In this document: positions 10,944-22,899 of the stretch, one piece after another
Numbering within the stretch: position 1 is the first letter of the stretch
Layout of the letters: every line of letters begins with the position of its first letter
Assembly (NCBI GenBank): GCA_023375675.1
Contig: JALQBC010000027.1
Location: forward strand, 496,001 to 560,000
Source of the DNA: Cytospora piceicola
Lineage: Eukaryota; Ascomycota; Sordariomycetes; Diaporthales; Cytosporaceae
DNA: 64,000 nucleotides
Reading direction: 5' to 3'
Notes under the pieces: generated by a model
Told to the model about the DNA's origin: nothing
Seen by the model: only the letters and a program-made list of their open reading frames with translations
Database searches by the model: none
Program-made: the position numbers and the translations under genes

Positions 10944-12398
10944 TCACTCCTTCTTTCCAGCCTTTGCCTTGACCTTTTCAGATCCAGGTGGACTCTTCAG
11001 CCCACCGAACACAATGGCAGCCACACCCGCGATCCCCGCGGCACCGATTCCATACGCGACATCACGTCCCGCCCACCAGTATATACTCGTGAACAGAACC
11101 GGACCCAACCCGCGTCCAGCCTGTCCCCAGCTCCTCAACATGCCCAACTTGCCTCCCCGCTCGCCCTCTTTAGCTTCAAAGGAGGCCAACGTGTTCAGTC
11201 CTGGCACAACCGTCGCGGACGTCGTGGCCAGACATGTGGCAGCCACATAAAGCAAGGGAACACTCGTGAGGCGGCCGAGGAGGACAAACGCAATGAGGCA
11301 TGCCACCACTCCCGTCTTGACACACATGAGTGGCGGCAGACGACGCGTGACGCCACCCTGCAGAAGGGACGCGACCAATCCTACGAAGCCCAGCAGACGG
11401 CCGTTCTTGGCGGAGGAGTACCCGAAGAGGTCGTAGGTCATGAAGGGGAGGGAGAACTCCATTCCAGAGAAAAATAGCAGGAAGCTGAAGTGGACGAGGT
11501 TGAGGAGCGTATGGGAGTTGGTGCGCTGGATGGGCTTCTGCTCCTCGGCCTTCGCCTTCTCCTGTTCTTTCTTCCCGATGGCAGTGGCCGAGGCATGGCC
11601 TTCGTTACCAGACATGCTAGGCAGGGTCTCCGGCAGCGCAAAGTACAGGTAGACCGTCTCCGTGATGATCAAGAACAGGCTGAACCCAGCGGCCGTCGCG
11701 AAGGGGTTTGCCGCCACGGTCGCAATGCTGCTGAGATATGCGCCGAGGGCAGGGCCAAACGTGAAGGCGATAGAGAAGCACGCCCCGATCAGGGCCATGG
11801 TGCTGCCTCTGTTGGAGCCATCCGAGATATCTGTCGCGATGGCTGTGGCCAGCTGCACGTTACCCTCAGAAAGGCCGCCAACCACGCGGCTCAGCAAGAA
11901 CGTCCGGAAGTCTACCGCCATCACCCACAGCAGGACCGACAGGATATTGCCCATCATGCTAGCCAGAAGAGCTGTGCGCCGGCCGAACCTGTCCGACAGC
12001 GTTCCGATGATTGGGCTGGCAACGGCCTGGAGCAGCGAGAAGAGCGAGCCGAGCGCACCGCCAAGGAGGACGATGTCATAGCGTGAGTCGATGGGCCGCG
12101 CGAAGGCGGCCTTGTAGGCGTTGAGCTGGCTGAGGATCCAAGAGAGGATGGTGTTCTTGGGAGCAGCGGAAGGGTCGGTCGGTGCTTCGGCCTCCCGGTA
12201 GAATTCGAGGAGCTTGGGGAAGAGTGGGAGGATGAAGGTGAAGGATATCTGTCCAAGGTTTAAGTTAGCCAGCTGTTTGGCAAGGCTTGGGGCGGGCGCG
12301 CTGTGGTGTGGATATCATCGTACCAAGTCCAGGAGAAGTGATATGAAGATGACTTTCAGCACCTTCTTCCGGGTCGCAGCATCGACAGGTGGCGCCAT
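10944..12398 (-). CDS. MFS transporter (TetA/MFSD10-like)
   Basis: Predicted 459-residue membrane transporter in two exons: 12398-12324 and 12248-10944, with a 75-nt intron (donor GTACGA, branch GCTAAC, acceptor ACAG, phase 0). The intron joins the start MAPPVDAATRKK and first membrane helix to the rest. Residues ~107-120 carry the MFS loop motif GTLSDRFGRRTALL, and many hydrophobic helices follow, with a charged central loop rich in Glu and Lys near residues 255-275. The overall form suits the drug:H+ antiporter group related to tetracycline transporters and MFSD10. The substrate cannot be told. It is the first gene beside the repeat block and points towards it. The Lys-rich C-terminus is cytosolic. 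Confidence 0.88.
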
Positions 12399-13279
12399 GA
12401 TGGGTTGTCGCAACAGGAGAGGTTCAAACGAGTGTGGAAGGCAAAGACAAGGTCACAACAACAAGACACGGTTGGTTCGCTTTGTTCAGACAAGAAGAGA
12501 GACAAGACGACATCAGAGTATCTGACGTTGGGAAAGAAAAGGCTGAGATGAAACGAAAGCATGCCAGCTTTTGACAAGGTACGCCCTACCGTTCCTGTGA
12601 CGAACGTGTGCCACTGTCTGGAGATTTCTATGGGGCCGGTTAAGTTTCAAGCTCCAATGTCCTGATGCTAGAGTGGGACTAACGCCACAGCGGGCAGCCC
12701 TTTGTGCAGTCCGGCACGAGTTACCGAGGTCGGTACCCCCCCCTCTGCCCCTCTGCCCCTGCAGCCCTGCAATGAAACATCCTATCGGATGGGCCCGTTG
12801 GCTGTTTCGGCCCCTGATCCTGGCATCATCTTCAACTCAAGCTCGACTTGGGCTTGCTAACATCAACTAAACTGCCTGACCACTTGTTAGCAAAGCATAT
12901 TGCTGCTATACGCAGTAGAATTTGTCGAGCTACGACCCCGCGCGCATTTGGGTTTGGTTCGCCAGAATTGAAACGTTGGTCCAAGGTTCAGTAGGTTGCA
13001 ATCGGTAGCACGGCTTGTACAAGCTGTGTCGCTGTTGTTATTCAAAGCTACAATGATTAAGTGACTCTGGCCGCCATCAAAAGCACATTCCGTAGGGTTG
13101 GCATATGTATAGCAATCGGACAATTAACGCCATCGGATTTATCAAGCAAAGCACCGTCGACCAAGACACACGAGAGCCCGACTACATATACCCAGTCTGA
13201 ATTATGAGACCGAACATACACACTGCTCATCTCTAGTCTCTCAACGGCGATCTGCTCCATGCTCGTCATAATTGTAGCA
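12399..13279. other. Intergenic region
   Basis: Upstream region shared by the leftward MFS gene and the rightward small protein gene. A C-rich run lies near 12738-12762. No gene or RNA was recognised. Confidence 0.5.
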
Positions 13280-13567
13280 ATGTGCAAGATACTGACGGCA
13301 CGCTACTGTTTCTGCAACAACGAAGACTGCGCCAGGATCGAACACAAGAATCACCTGCGCCATGAACTTGGGTGGCGATGGGGGTATCCCGTCCTCGAAG
13401 CCTCACCATGTCCTGACGGGCTGGGCTGTCGGAAACAGCTGGAAGGACTGAAGATGCTCGACCGCCTCTGTCCAGATTGTGCAAGGTTCCATAGGACCAA
13501 CGGCCTTGCCATTCCCGAAGCCAAGGAAGTCAAGGACACGGTAGAGGAGCCTGCGGAGGAAGTCTAA
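13280..13567 (+). CDS. Small cysteine-rich protein of unknown function
   Basis: An intronless frame of 95 residues starting MCKILTARYCFCNNEDCAR. Cysteines fall at about positions 2, 10, 12, 17, 44, 50, 65 and 68, including a CxC and a CPDC pair, with several His residues between. This could be a small zinc-binding fold. The last 20 residues are Glu-rich. There is no signal peptide. An in-frame upstream ATG at 13259 would add seven hydrophobic residues; the ATG at 13280 is preferred because the Cys-rich part begins there. I do not recognise the family. The spacing of Cys and charged residues suggests a real protein, but only a homologue or transcript would prove it. Confidence 0.55.
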   Translation: MCKILTARYCFCNNEDCARIEHKNHLRHELGWRWGYPVLEASPCPDGLGCRKQLEGLKMLDRLCPDCARFHRTNGLAIPEAKEVKDTVEEPAEEV

Positions 13568-13852
13568 AGAATCGTCGAAGTCAATGATGGGGTCGGGCTA
13601 GGAGACGAGGTGAAGCAGAGTGTGAACTCAGTACCGGTACCTGATGGGCCCTGGTCTGGTCCTCTTCAGGTTGGCAGGAGAATTTTGTGTGGATGATCGT
13701 GGACCCTAACCCTTGTGGGGGATGCCCACCCGCAGCTGTCCCAATCGGGAAGGACCGACATCATCGCTCGAGCCAAACTTGACCTCAGTTCTCATTTCTT
13801 CCCTTTGCTACTACTATTCCACTTCCAAATACACATCACCACATCTTTCACC

Positions 13853-14416
13853 ATGTTCCGCTTCGTAAGTATATACGGTCTTCCTCCAGCTCCAAACCCC
13901 ATACATATGCTATTCCGACGCTAATTGGCCTCTTGAGAACAGCACAAGACCAAAGACATTGTCACCCTCTTCCACAAGGCTAGCTCGCCAGCCTCTGTCC
14001 GAGTTGCCACCGCCCTGAAGCAGGCATCTGCCAACGCCACGGAACATGCGACTGAGGACCAGGCCAGCGACCACTCGGCGCAGACCACACCGGACCGGGC
14101 CGAGTTCGACCTGAACATCACCGAGGACCCGCCCACCCCCGACCAGCTCCAGACCATCCTACAATACGTTGGCAATTCCGGCGTCTCCTCCGTGATCAAG
14201 GGCGCATCGACGGAGAGCGAGGCCATGAAGCTGTTCAAGCAGAGCGCGGAGAACTTCCAGAGACCTTTGGTATGTATTGCCTTGTCTAGACCGGCAGTGG
14301 TATCATAGTGATGCTAACGTGGGAACCAGACGGTGGATTGGAACAACGGCAAGGCTATTTATGGCGGTGACGAGTCCAAGATACTGAAGTTGCTCAGCCA
14401 GCTCCCGAAGGAGTAA
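13853..14416 (+). CDS. FMP46: Fmp46-like putative mitochondrial redox protein (DUF1687)
   Basis: Predicted 141 residues in three exons: 13853-13864, 13943-14269 and 14330-14416, all junctions in phase 0. The first exon holds only four codons (MFRF) before a GTAAGT donor. The product runs MFRF-HKTKDIVTLFHKASSPAS and contains SVIKGASTE and TVDWNNGKA, which match the fungal DUF1687/Fmp46 family as I know it. Yeast Fmp46 is a mitochondrial protein with a predicted thioredoxin-like fold; its reaction is not established. The length is normal for the family. An ACCCTAACCC motif lies ~140 bp upstream (13703-13712). The small first exon makes this gene easy to mis-start. Confidence 0.85.
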
Positions 14417-15409
14417 ACACTTCGTTTGTTTCCTACATATGAAGCAGGCATCGTCGAAAGGCCTGCGGCAGGAAGCGCACCTAGCATTTGAGTTCGATAT
14501 CCCGGTGTGAGGCTACCAATGAGCCACGCCATATGAAGGTCACAGAAGAACCTGGGAAGAAATCCCACTGATACGATAGCATAGGTGTCAGCGCCTGTAT
14601 GAAATGAGATTCCCCTTTCCTTTCCCACCATGCGTTTTTTATCTCGATTCATTGTGAATGGGTCCTTGCGTTTCTGTTGCCTTGTTGAGCTCCGTTGGAT
14701 TGACTTACTCTGTGTGAGACTCGGTCTGTGGACAATGGAAAGGACCGTTGTCCCCTTTGAGGTTGCCAGATGAAGGTCGAAACCCCAAAGCGCACCGTAT
14801 CGTGGAATGCAGCAGGAACAAGACCTTTGTGTCAGACCAGGTCCGATAGGGTGTCAATCAGGAAGTGCTTCGAGCATTGGACTCGCAGGCCTCAAGCTGA
14901 AATCTGCTTCGAAAAAGGTTTGTTGTATGGACTTCACTGTTATAATGATGCCTGGCACTGCATGTACCCTTCTTTTTACGGGCCCCTGCTACAACACCTG
15001 ACTGCCTGCTATGGATTGTTCGAGAGGAACCAAATGCTGATTTCTCTTGCCAATGTGCACATACCTTGGTGGAATCTTGTTCACTTCTAGTGCCCTGCGA
15101 TACTGTCTGCTGCCATTTATGCCGACAGGGACGCTTTGCGGAGTGATAGGATACTGCTTTACCTTCCCCTTCACCTGTACCTTGCCCACCCACAACAATC
15201 CGAATTCTACTTCCCCTCCGAATACCATCCCACCTTACAGCTTGTTCTTTCAAAAACACCAAACCTTCCTTTACAATCAACCGACATCCACTCCTTTCCT
15301 GTCTCATTGCAAGCGTCCTATGTTTGCTACACTCCATAAACATATCATCAAAGCAACTGCGCTGGCTTAGTACCACCACTACTCTTTCCCATCACTTCTT
15401 CTTGTCACG
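14417..15409. other. Intergenic region
   Basis: About 1 kb between two rightward genes. It should hold the 3' end of the FMP46 transcript and the promoter and leader of the large gene; 15165-15300 is C/T- and A-rich, as leaders here often are. Short frames in it show no family signature. No RNA gene seen. Confidence 0.5.
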
Positions 15410-18400
15410 ATGGCTTCCACAGTTTCCTCTACCCCTCTAGGCTTCATCGCGCCCAGGCGGTTTGCGACAGCTTTGAGTGATCTCCCTCCACGAACCCATT
15501 GGAGCTACGTGAAAGACCGCAACGGCGTACCCATGACTGAGCCTGTTGTCGGATTTTACTTCAATCCTCCTGCTGACGCGAAGTGTCGTTGGTCGACTGA
15601 CCACGGTCGCCGCGAGCCGCAGCATCTCCAGTTTGGCTGGGAGCTGCCCCAACGCGCTCTGGTCCTTTGGAACGACGCGAAGCTCGAATATGAGGCTGCG
15701 TACTACCGTCAGAAGTACTGGGAGGATATGAAGACACTGACCGCGCCCCAGCGCTTCGAAGATCTCTATGAGTATTTCGACAGCGCTACAATCTGGACGC
15801 ACGGCGCCATCAACCTCTGGAACCTCATGAATCTCCTCGTTGCCGATGCTCACACTAACTGGCAGGAGCACGAGAGACGTGTCGCGACAGAGTGTAACGA
15901 CTGGATCTTGGATTGGCTTAACAATTTTCCCTCCGCTCAATTCAACCGCGACAATCTCAAGAGGTGGAACCAGCAGACTGACATCCTCACTGCGGTCCTC
16001 ACCCACTATGACTGGATGAACGACCTCAAGGACCTTGACATGGTGGGTCAGAACATCATGCGTGAGTGTATGTTGTACCACTACAAGCGCCTCACGGGCA
16101 ATGAGCCTCCGGTCGCTTGTTTCAATCATCGCGCTACAGATCCACCACCGGTCCCAGCACCAGCGCCGGGTCTTGTGATGGCATCTACAAACGTTGCTTC
16201 CGACGATCTCCCTGGTAAGTATTCCAACATCTCACCTTTCATTACTTCAACACCATCATGCTAACGGCATTACGCAGATGGCCAGCCTGGTCTCAAAGTT
16301 GGGGCCTCGCCTCCCCAGGGCCTCGCCACAATTCCTGAACACGCCTCTCCTGTCAAGGCTTCGGCGAAGGCCAAAGGACTCACCATCGACACCACTGCCT
16401 CGACCAAGATCCCCAAATATACGGTCTCAGCACCTGCGACCGCGGTCCCTTATATCACAGTCACACCGCAGATTCCTGGCCAGGCTGAGGTTACCCAGGT
16501 CCACAAGGATGGCAACGACTCGACTGATGATGAGTTTTTCGATCCTCAAGCCTTGGCCACTCAGATCGAAGTAAAGGCGCGACAGCTCTCAGCTCATTCG
16601 GCTCCTGTTGAGGACTCTGAGCCCATGCTGAACGCTGGCAGAAGCCAGAGCCAGCCACGTGCATCGTCTACCATTCTCCAGCCCGCTGTGTTGCAGAAGA
16701 TAGACGCTCTTTCGCGGCACACAGTCCCCGAGAAACACACCGCCATTGCTTCTTCTCACACGGCCAACTTCAATACCAACAAGTTGCCCACTCGAGCAGC
16801 CCGGAAGTCTCCACCTCGAGGTCCACTACCTCGCCGACATGCAGTTGCCAGTGTTCCCACATACCAACCTTTGCAACATCCCATGGTGCAGCAAGGTCCT
16901 CCGGTAGGGCCTCCTCCACAGCCTCAGCACATGATGTCGTCCTTCGGTCCCCAGAATGGCATGCTGCAGCAGCAGCCACCTGCGGGCTTCATGCCGCCAA
17001 CTCCTCCGCATGGCATGCCGCCGTATCCTAGTGCTTCCGCACCTCAGGGACCTCATCCTCCCAATGCTTTGGCGCCTCAAGGGCCTCCTCCTCCTGGTGT
17101 TGGTATGCCACCAACTGGACCGTCTGGTGCGCCCTTCCAAAACCAGTTCCCCATGCCCCAACCTCAAATGGATATGCCTCAATTCAACCAACCCCAGGGA
17201 CATCCTATGAATGCGCCACCTGGTCCTCAGTACACGGCTCAGCCGAATATCGGCGTTCCATTGTATCAGCCTAATGGGTACATTGCCCAGAGCCAGCAGC
17301 AGCCTGGTGCCTTCAATGGAAACCGGCAGATCAGCCAGAACAGCCGCCGTGGCAGCATGAACTCGAACACCTCCCGTAAGCTCCGCGACGATCCGATCCA
17401 CGGCCCTGTGTACGCCATGAACCCACGCAAGTTCAGCAACGCATCCACTGGGCACGGCACGCGCAGGCCATCCAATGCAAACCCAGAGCAGGTTCCTCAA
17501 GGCCCCAGTGTTACATGTGTGAACGCACAGCCGTATCGCTCCAGCCCTGACAAGACCCACTTCGGGCAGCTGTATGACGAGTGCCCATGCTCCCGCTGTG
17601 TCGAGGCCTCGAGGTCCGTGTTCGTCAAGCATCACGACTCGTCATTGGCTGAGACCAAGATCAAGTACATCCTCCTGCGATACTTCGCGGCTTGGAACCC
17701 CATACGTGTCAGGCTCCGGTCTCATACTAAGGCGGCCACGGTGCTCTTCCACACCGACCACGACGCTGTCAGTGCCATCCAGAGCTTCTGGTCTGCGGGT
17801 GACAAGCACAACATCCCTGGACTGAGCAAGGATGCCTACATCTGGTACCCGCTGTACTCGAGACACTACAACCCGATGGGCCAGACGCCCACGGGGGCTC
17901 CGCGGGGGCTCGTGGCGGCGCAGAATACGTCGCGGCGGCTTTCCAACACCTCGATGCCGCGCCGTGGCTCCAACCCGTACCTGGGCCAGCGGCCGGTGTT
18001 CAACAACCCCAACTTTGGCAATGGCGCTCCCGGTCTCCAGCAGCTGCAGCAGCTCCCCCAGCAGATGGCCGGCCAGCCCAACATCAGCAACCCACAGCCT
18101 GGTCCCATGTACGCAGTTCCTTACCAGCCACAGCCTCCGCAAGCTTCGCAGCGGGCGCTCTGGGTGGCTCCTGCCAACGGCAGCCGCCGTAAGGCCAGTA
18201 CTACGGCGCCAGCGAAGGAAGAGAAGGAAGTGTCGCCCAAGCCCTGTCCCGAGAATCAAGCTGAGGGGCCCCTGAGGAAGGAGGACTGGCGATCGAAGCC
18301 GCCCTCCGAGGAGGCCATCGAGGATTTGGGCGATGAGGTTGCTGTCGCCGACACTGCCAGCAATGTCTCGTCCCAGGGTTCTAGGAGCATTGCGGTCTGT

Positions 18401-21010
18401 TTGCCGATTGAGACTGGGTCTGCACGCTCACGCAGTGCTTCGCCCGAGGTCGAAGATGTACCAGCTCAAGATCGAGCCAAAGAGGAGCCCAAGGTGGAGG
18501 AACCTGAATTAGAGCTCAAGAAGGGCGACGCTCCTGCCACTGTCGAGGAACCCCCCACGAAGGATGAGGACGCGAAGAGCTCTTCGAGCTACAACAAGGC
18601 TGCCTCCGAACTTGTGGAACCCGCCGAAGAGCTTCAGCCCATTGTTGCTCCCAAGCGGGCACAGGCCACAGAGGAAGTTTCTCAAAAGACAGACTACAGC
18701 TACAACAAGGTCATGTCTGAACTCACTGGACCGACTGAGACGATTGATCTCAACACCGTCATTCGCCACAAGCCTCATAAGCTTAGAAACCCTCTTCCGA
18801 TCGAGTGGGCTGATGAGCCAGACGGCGGCCGCTCTGAGCTTCAGTCCCGATTTGCTGACCTACAGGACGAGTTCCAGGCTGATATCCAGGATAGTCCTGC
18901 GCCAGCACTTGCGACCGAAGAGACGGGAGGCACGGATGAGGTTGCGGCACCCGAGGTACCTGAGGAACTGGCGACCCAGCAGGAGCCACAGGCCAAACAG
19001 TCAAAGAAGAGCCGCGGAAAGAACAAGAAGCAGGCACAAGTCGACGGCGACGCTCCCACGTCCGGCCCTTCTTGCAACACTCCGACCGATGTCCAGTCTC
19101 GCGTTCCATCTCGAGCCTCTACCAGCCGTCCGACATCACGAGCGTCGGCCAAGCATCCTCTTTCAGCCACCAGTACCACGGCTGAGTCCTCACGCCCTTC
19201 GTCCGCAATGCAGGTTCACCAAGAACTCCAAGCCCCCGTTGCCGATGACGGGGCGGCCCCGCCCAAGAAGAAGAAGAACAGCAAGGCGCAGAGGAAGCGC
19301 AAGCAGGCACTGGCCGCGGAGGCTTCCGCGAGCTCAGAAGGGCAGGCGAAGACCGGGGGGTCTCAGGATCAGGATCAGGGTCGGGCTGTCTCTGGGCAGG
19401 AGTCGCCCAAGAAGAAGCCCAAGACTTTGCACCCTGGACCTGAGCCTGGACCTGTCGAGAAGCCCTCTGTACCCGAGCCTGTCATCAGGGATGCAACGGC
19501 AGATGGTTCTCGGGATAAGCAGGTCGACGAGCAGCAGGCTTCGTTGAAAGATGCTGGGTACCGCGCCGACGCAGGCGGTTCTCTGCGCATGAAGAAGAAC
19601 CGCTCGCCGACCAAGGCGCAGCAGAAGAGCGACGAGAAGGAAGGCGATAAGACACCTACCAAGCAGGAGCCCCATCCCCTGCAGACAGTCTTTGAGCCAC
19701 CCAGCGAGGCGGAGCGCAAGGATGTGTCCCCCGATGCGAACCTCTTCCCCAACCAGAAGTTCGCCATCGACCAGGCGAGGGCGAGCGCGCCTCCAAAGAT
19801 GAACCTGGGAAAGAAGGAGAACATCAAGCCCGGTGGGAAGACCGTCAAGCTTACCACAAACAACGCCCGCATCGGCAGCCTGCCCCCGGGCTTCAACCCC
19901 TACCCTCACCTCCCGCCCAACACGAAGCCTTCTGCCTGGTCTACCGTGGTCAAGCGCAATCTCAACGACGATCCGTTCCTCTCTGGCAAGGGCGAGGAGG
20001 ACCAGTCGAAGAGCTGGATGAACGACAAGGCCGCCAGGTCCCCTCAGAAGCCCCGTGGCGGCGACGGGACCGCCAGCACCTCCCCGACCCCCTCGCCCGA
20101 GAGGAAGCCGGGCCACCACCGGGGCGGCAGGAGCAAGAGCCAGCTCAACGCCGCGGCCAAGGCCTTCACGCCGTCCTCCTCGCCGTCCACGAGGGCCGCC
20201 TCCCTGCGGGCGGCCGCGGCCGGCGCCACGCCTGCGGCCTCCGGTCTGGAGCATGGGAGGCCCATCCCTCACCACCACCACCACCAGGCGAAGAAGCCCT
20301 CCATCCCCGGCCAGAAGGGCAGCGGCGCCGACGCGCGCCTGGTCACGCCGGCGGAGCAGACCCTCGACTCCGCCAGGGTCGAGCAGCCCGGCCCCCCCGC
20401 GAAGGAGAAGAAGAAGCGCGCCAGCGGCGGCGGCAACCCTGCACAGCAGCAGCAGCAGCAGCAGCAGAAGCAACAGCAGAAGCCCACGGCGGCCCAGGTC
20501 GCCACGGCAGGCGCGGCCGGCAACGCGCCCGCGCCGGGCAGCCGGAAGGACTTCCCGGCCCTCGCGGAGGCGGCGGCGGCGGCGGCGGGGCCCCCCAAGA
20601 ACCGGGCCGCCTCGTTCGCGCAGGCTGCCGGCGGGGGCGCGGCTCCTCCTCCCCCCGCCGCTCCTGCTGCCTCTTCTCCTCCTCCCTCCTCCCGGGAGGA
20701 GGCCGCCAGGCCCGCGGCGCCCGCGACCTCCCCCAACGACATCAAGCTCGGGCCGCGCGGCGCGGTCTCCGGTGCTGCTGGCCCGGGCCCGGCTGGGCCT
20801 GTCGGGAAGGCTGCGCGGGAGGTGCCCGCGGAGGACGACTGGACGACTGTCGGGCCTGGCAAGAAGGCCGCGGCGGGTGGGAAGAACCCTGCTGGCGGCC
20901 GCGCTGGTGGTGGTGGTAGGGGTGGCAAGTCGACACAGCAGGGTGGCCGTGGTGTTGTTGGTGGCGGTGGTAGTCGTGCTCCTGTTGGTGAGGAGCGCAA
21001 GGGTGGTTGA
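15410..21010 (+). CDS. Large disordered protein with an RRM-like core
   Basis: Predicted 1845 residues in two exons: 15410-16214 and 16278-21010 (intron donor GTAAGT, branch GCTAAC, acceptor GCAG, phase 1). Residues 1-250 form a compact-looking N-terminal part rich in Trp and Tyr. Residues ~270-680 are Pro/Gln-rich. Residues ~680-800 look folded and resemble an RRM: a beta-strand VFVKHHDSS, a helix ETKIKYILLRYF, and strands around VRLRSHTKAATVLFHT and a helix DAVSAIQSFW. The rest is mostly disordered: acidic, then Lys/Glu patches, poly-Gln near 1656, Ala/Pro-rich, and a C-terminal DDWTTVGPGKK motif before an RGG-like Gly/Arg tail. An RNA-binding role is inferred from the RRM-like core and RGG tail; the protein is not one I can name. 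Confidence 0.8.
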
Positions 21011-21635
21011 GCGTGTGTGCCGGAGCACCGCGTTATGAAGGTCAAGAAGGCAAGGAAGCAAACAAGGAACACGGGTGCTTATGGATGGAGAGACTAGCCC
21101 GGTTAGTTTGGGTGTCTCCTGGATGCGAAAATGGTGGATGAGTGACGATATGAAGAGCACGAGAGACGAAAATGCGCCTGTCGGTTGGACACACACAGGC
21201 CAATGGAAAATGGAGTTATGAGATTGAGCAGTGAGCAAGACCAAAAATACGGGTGTAGTTTGCCAGGGCGGGCGTTCCCTGGTCGGCTAGGTTGATGAGC
21301 GTGTCAGAATACTTTGTGAGATACCATAGGACAGAATCCGGATAGTGAACAGAGCAAGTCACTAAACACACGTCCTCGCTTCCTTCTTTTTGACTCGGAA
21401 GTTCCCAGGCCTGGTGGTGAGATGTTACCGTTGACGCCTACTAGTACCCACTACTGGATGTCGGTGATTCGTAATATTCGTTGTGTTAGTATTTCGAAGA
21501 CTCCATTTCTAGGCCGTACACTGAGCCTCCTCCCGTGACGTGCTCGGGTTCGAAGTCTGAGTATGAACCACTGGTCTTGCCTCATCCATTCATCATATCG
21601 TATCAAGTCTTCTAGGCGACGTCTTTTCCGTCCCA
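21011..21635. other. Intergenic region between convergent genes
   Basis: 3' flanks of the large protein gene and of the complex I subunit gene. No coding or RNA signal was recognised. Confidence 0.5.
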
Positions 21636-22258
21636 TCATGCTCCCTCCTTGACCAGCGTCGTCACCGCATCCTCGATCTGTTTGCCCGACAAACCTGCAG
21701 CATCTTAAAGTCAGCCAAATTCATGGTCCGGGTATTCGATCTCGATTCCAGGCAACATGGCCCAACAGCTCAGACGAATCGATTGGGGGGGTTTTCTTTT
21801 CCCTCTCTTTTCAGAATATTGGTCCACCGTACCTTCTAATGACTTGCTCTTCTCGTGGCCAAAGTCATATCTCGCGTACACCTTGGGCAGGGTGCCCTGA
21901 GCCTCGCGCAGCATGATGGGCAGCGAGGGGTTGTGTTTCTTCATTGTCGGGTATGTCCGCGTGAGGAATTCCCTGCGCCCGGGTGAAATACACCATTAGT
22001 ATTCTTTTTCTTTTGTTTTCGAATAATCATGTTTCCATATCATCGATCCATCCATCCATCGTCTCCTTCGCCTGGCCGCTCCACATACACAGTAGACATT
22101 TATACATGGATGCTCCAGTCTGGGCGTGTCGGCCAACCACGACGGACCCATAACGGATTACATTAAACGTACCTGGTGGCAGCACTGTGCTGGGAGGTCT
22201 GGCAGAAGAGGAAGCGGATCTCCTTGAGGGACTTTGTGAAAGCGTATTTGGTGGCCAT
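21636..22258 (-). CDS. nuo10.5: NADH:ubiquinone oxidoreductase 10.5-kDa subunit (NDUFA2/B8)
   Basis: Predicted 94 residues in three exons: 22258-22173, 21972-21833 and 21694-21636. Introns are 200 and 138 nt; the second has branch GCTGAC. The protein begins MATKYAFTKSLKEIRFLFCQ, then ATREFLTRTYPTMKKHNPSL and IMLREAQGTLPKVYARYDFG, ending in LVKEGA. This is the accessory subunit NDUFA2 of complex I, a small thioredoxin-like-fold protein of the matrix arm at the mitochondrial inner membrane. The length equals that of the Neurospora 10.5-kDa subunit. It is read away from the pyruvate carrier gene, with which it shares a 641-bp promoter region. Confidence 0.93.
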
Positions 22259-22899
22259 ATTTGCTGGAGGAAGCCGTCACAAGCCCAGCAGGTAGGATTG
22301 ATTGATTGATTGGCGCTGGTAGTTGGTAGTGGTGGTGATGGGTTGGAATTGGACTTGGAATTGGAATTGGGGGAGCTTGTTGTTGTTGGTGTCCAGGGGG
22401 GGGGATAGTGTGTTTAGTGTGTGTCTAGTGTGTATTTAATAATCCGGGGTATTATTTGGGATTGATGGCCCCCCGTTTCCATGTCGAATTACATAACATT
22501 TCCCCAACACTCTCACACACTGTGTGCACTGCCCGCGCCTGCCAATCAGCCAATCAAGCCGAAGAGCAAGAAAGGGCGGGATCGGGTGGATCGTGCGTCA
22601 CATTTCTTATCTCCGGCGCGCAACTTTCCCCCCCAACTTTTCCCGCTAGTTTTGGAGCAACCGTTGAGAGAGAGTGTGAGAGAGAGTGTGAGCTTGAGAG
22701 CCTTTGAATCGGACTCCGACTGTCCGAGTGAATAATCGCGAACCTCGACACCTCGACCGAAAACCCAAAAACCCAAAACCCAAGACGACACTCTCCACAC
22801 TCCACTCCAAACAATATCGCCCTCCCGCTTCCCCAGGTTTCCTCCACCTCCCTCCTTCCATACACCAAAACACCAAAAAGAAAAATACCGACCACCACA
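22259..22899. promoter_or_regulatory. Divergent promoter region of two mitochondrial genes
   Basis: This 641-bp stretch separates the start codons of the leftward NDUFA2 gene and the rightward pyruvate carrier gene. It has a G-rich run near 22397-22405, GAGAGTGTGA repeats at 22670-22695, and a C/A-rich leader (22740-22895) typical of fungal 5' UTRs. Co-regulation of the pair is possible but not shown. Confidence 0.4.

Noticed and set aside
19334..21244. A 636-codon open frame on the minus strand
   Set aside because: It is antisense to the GC-rich 3' half of the large disordered protein. It consists of Leu/Arg/Gly runs mirrored from that frame and has no domain.
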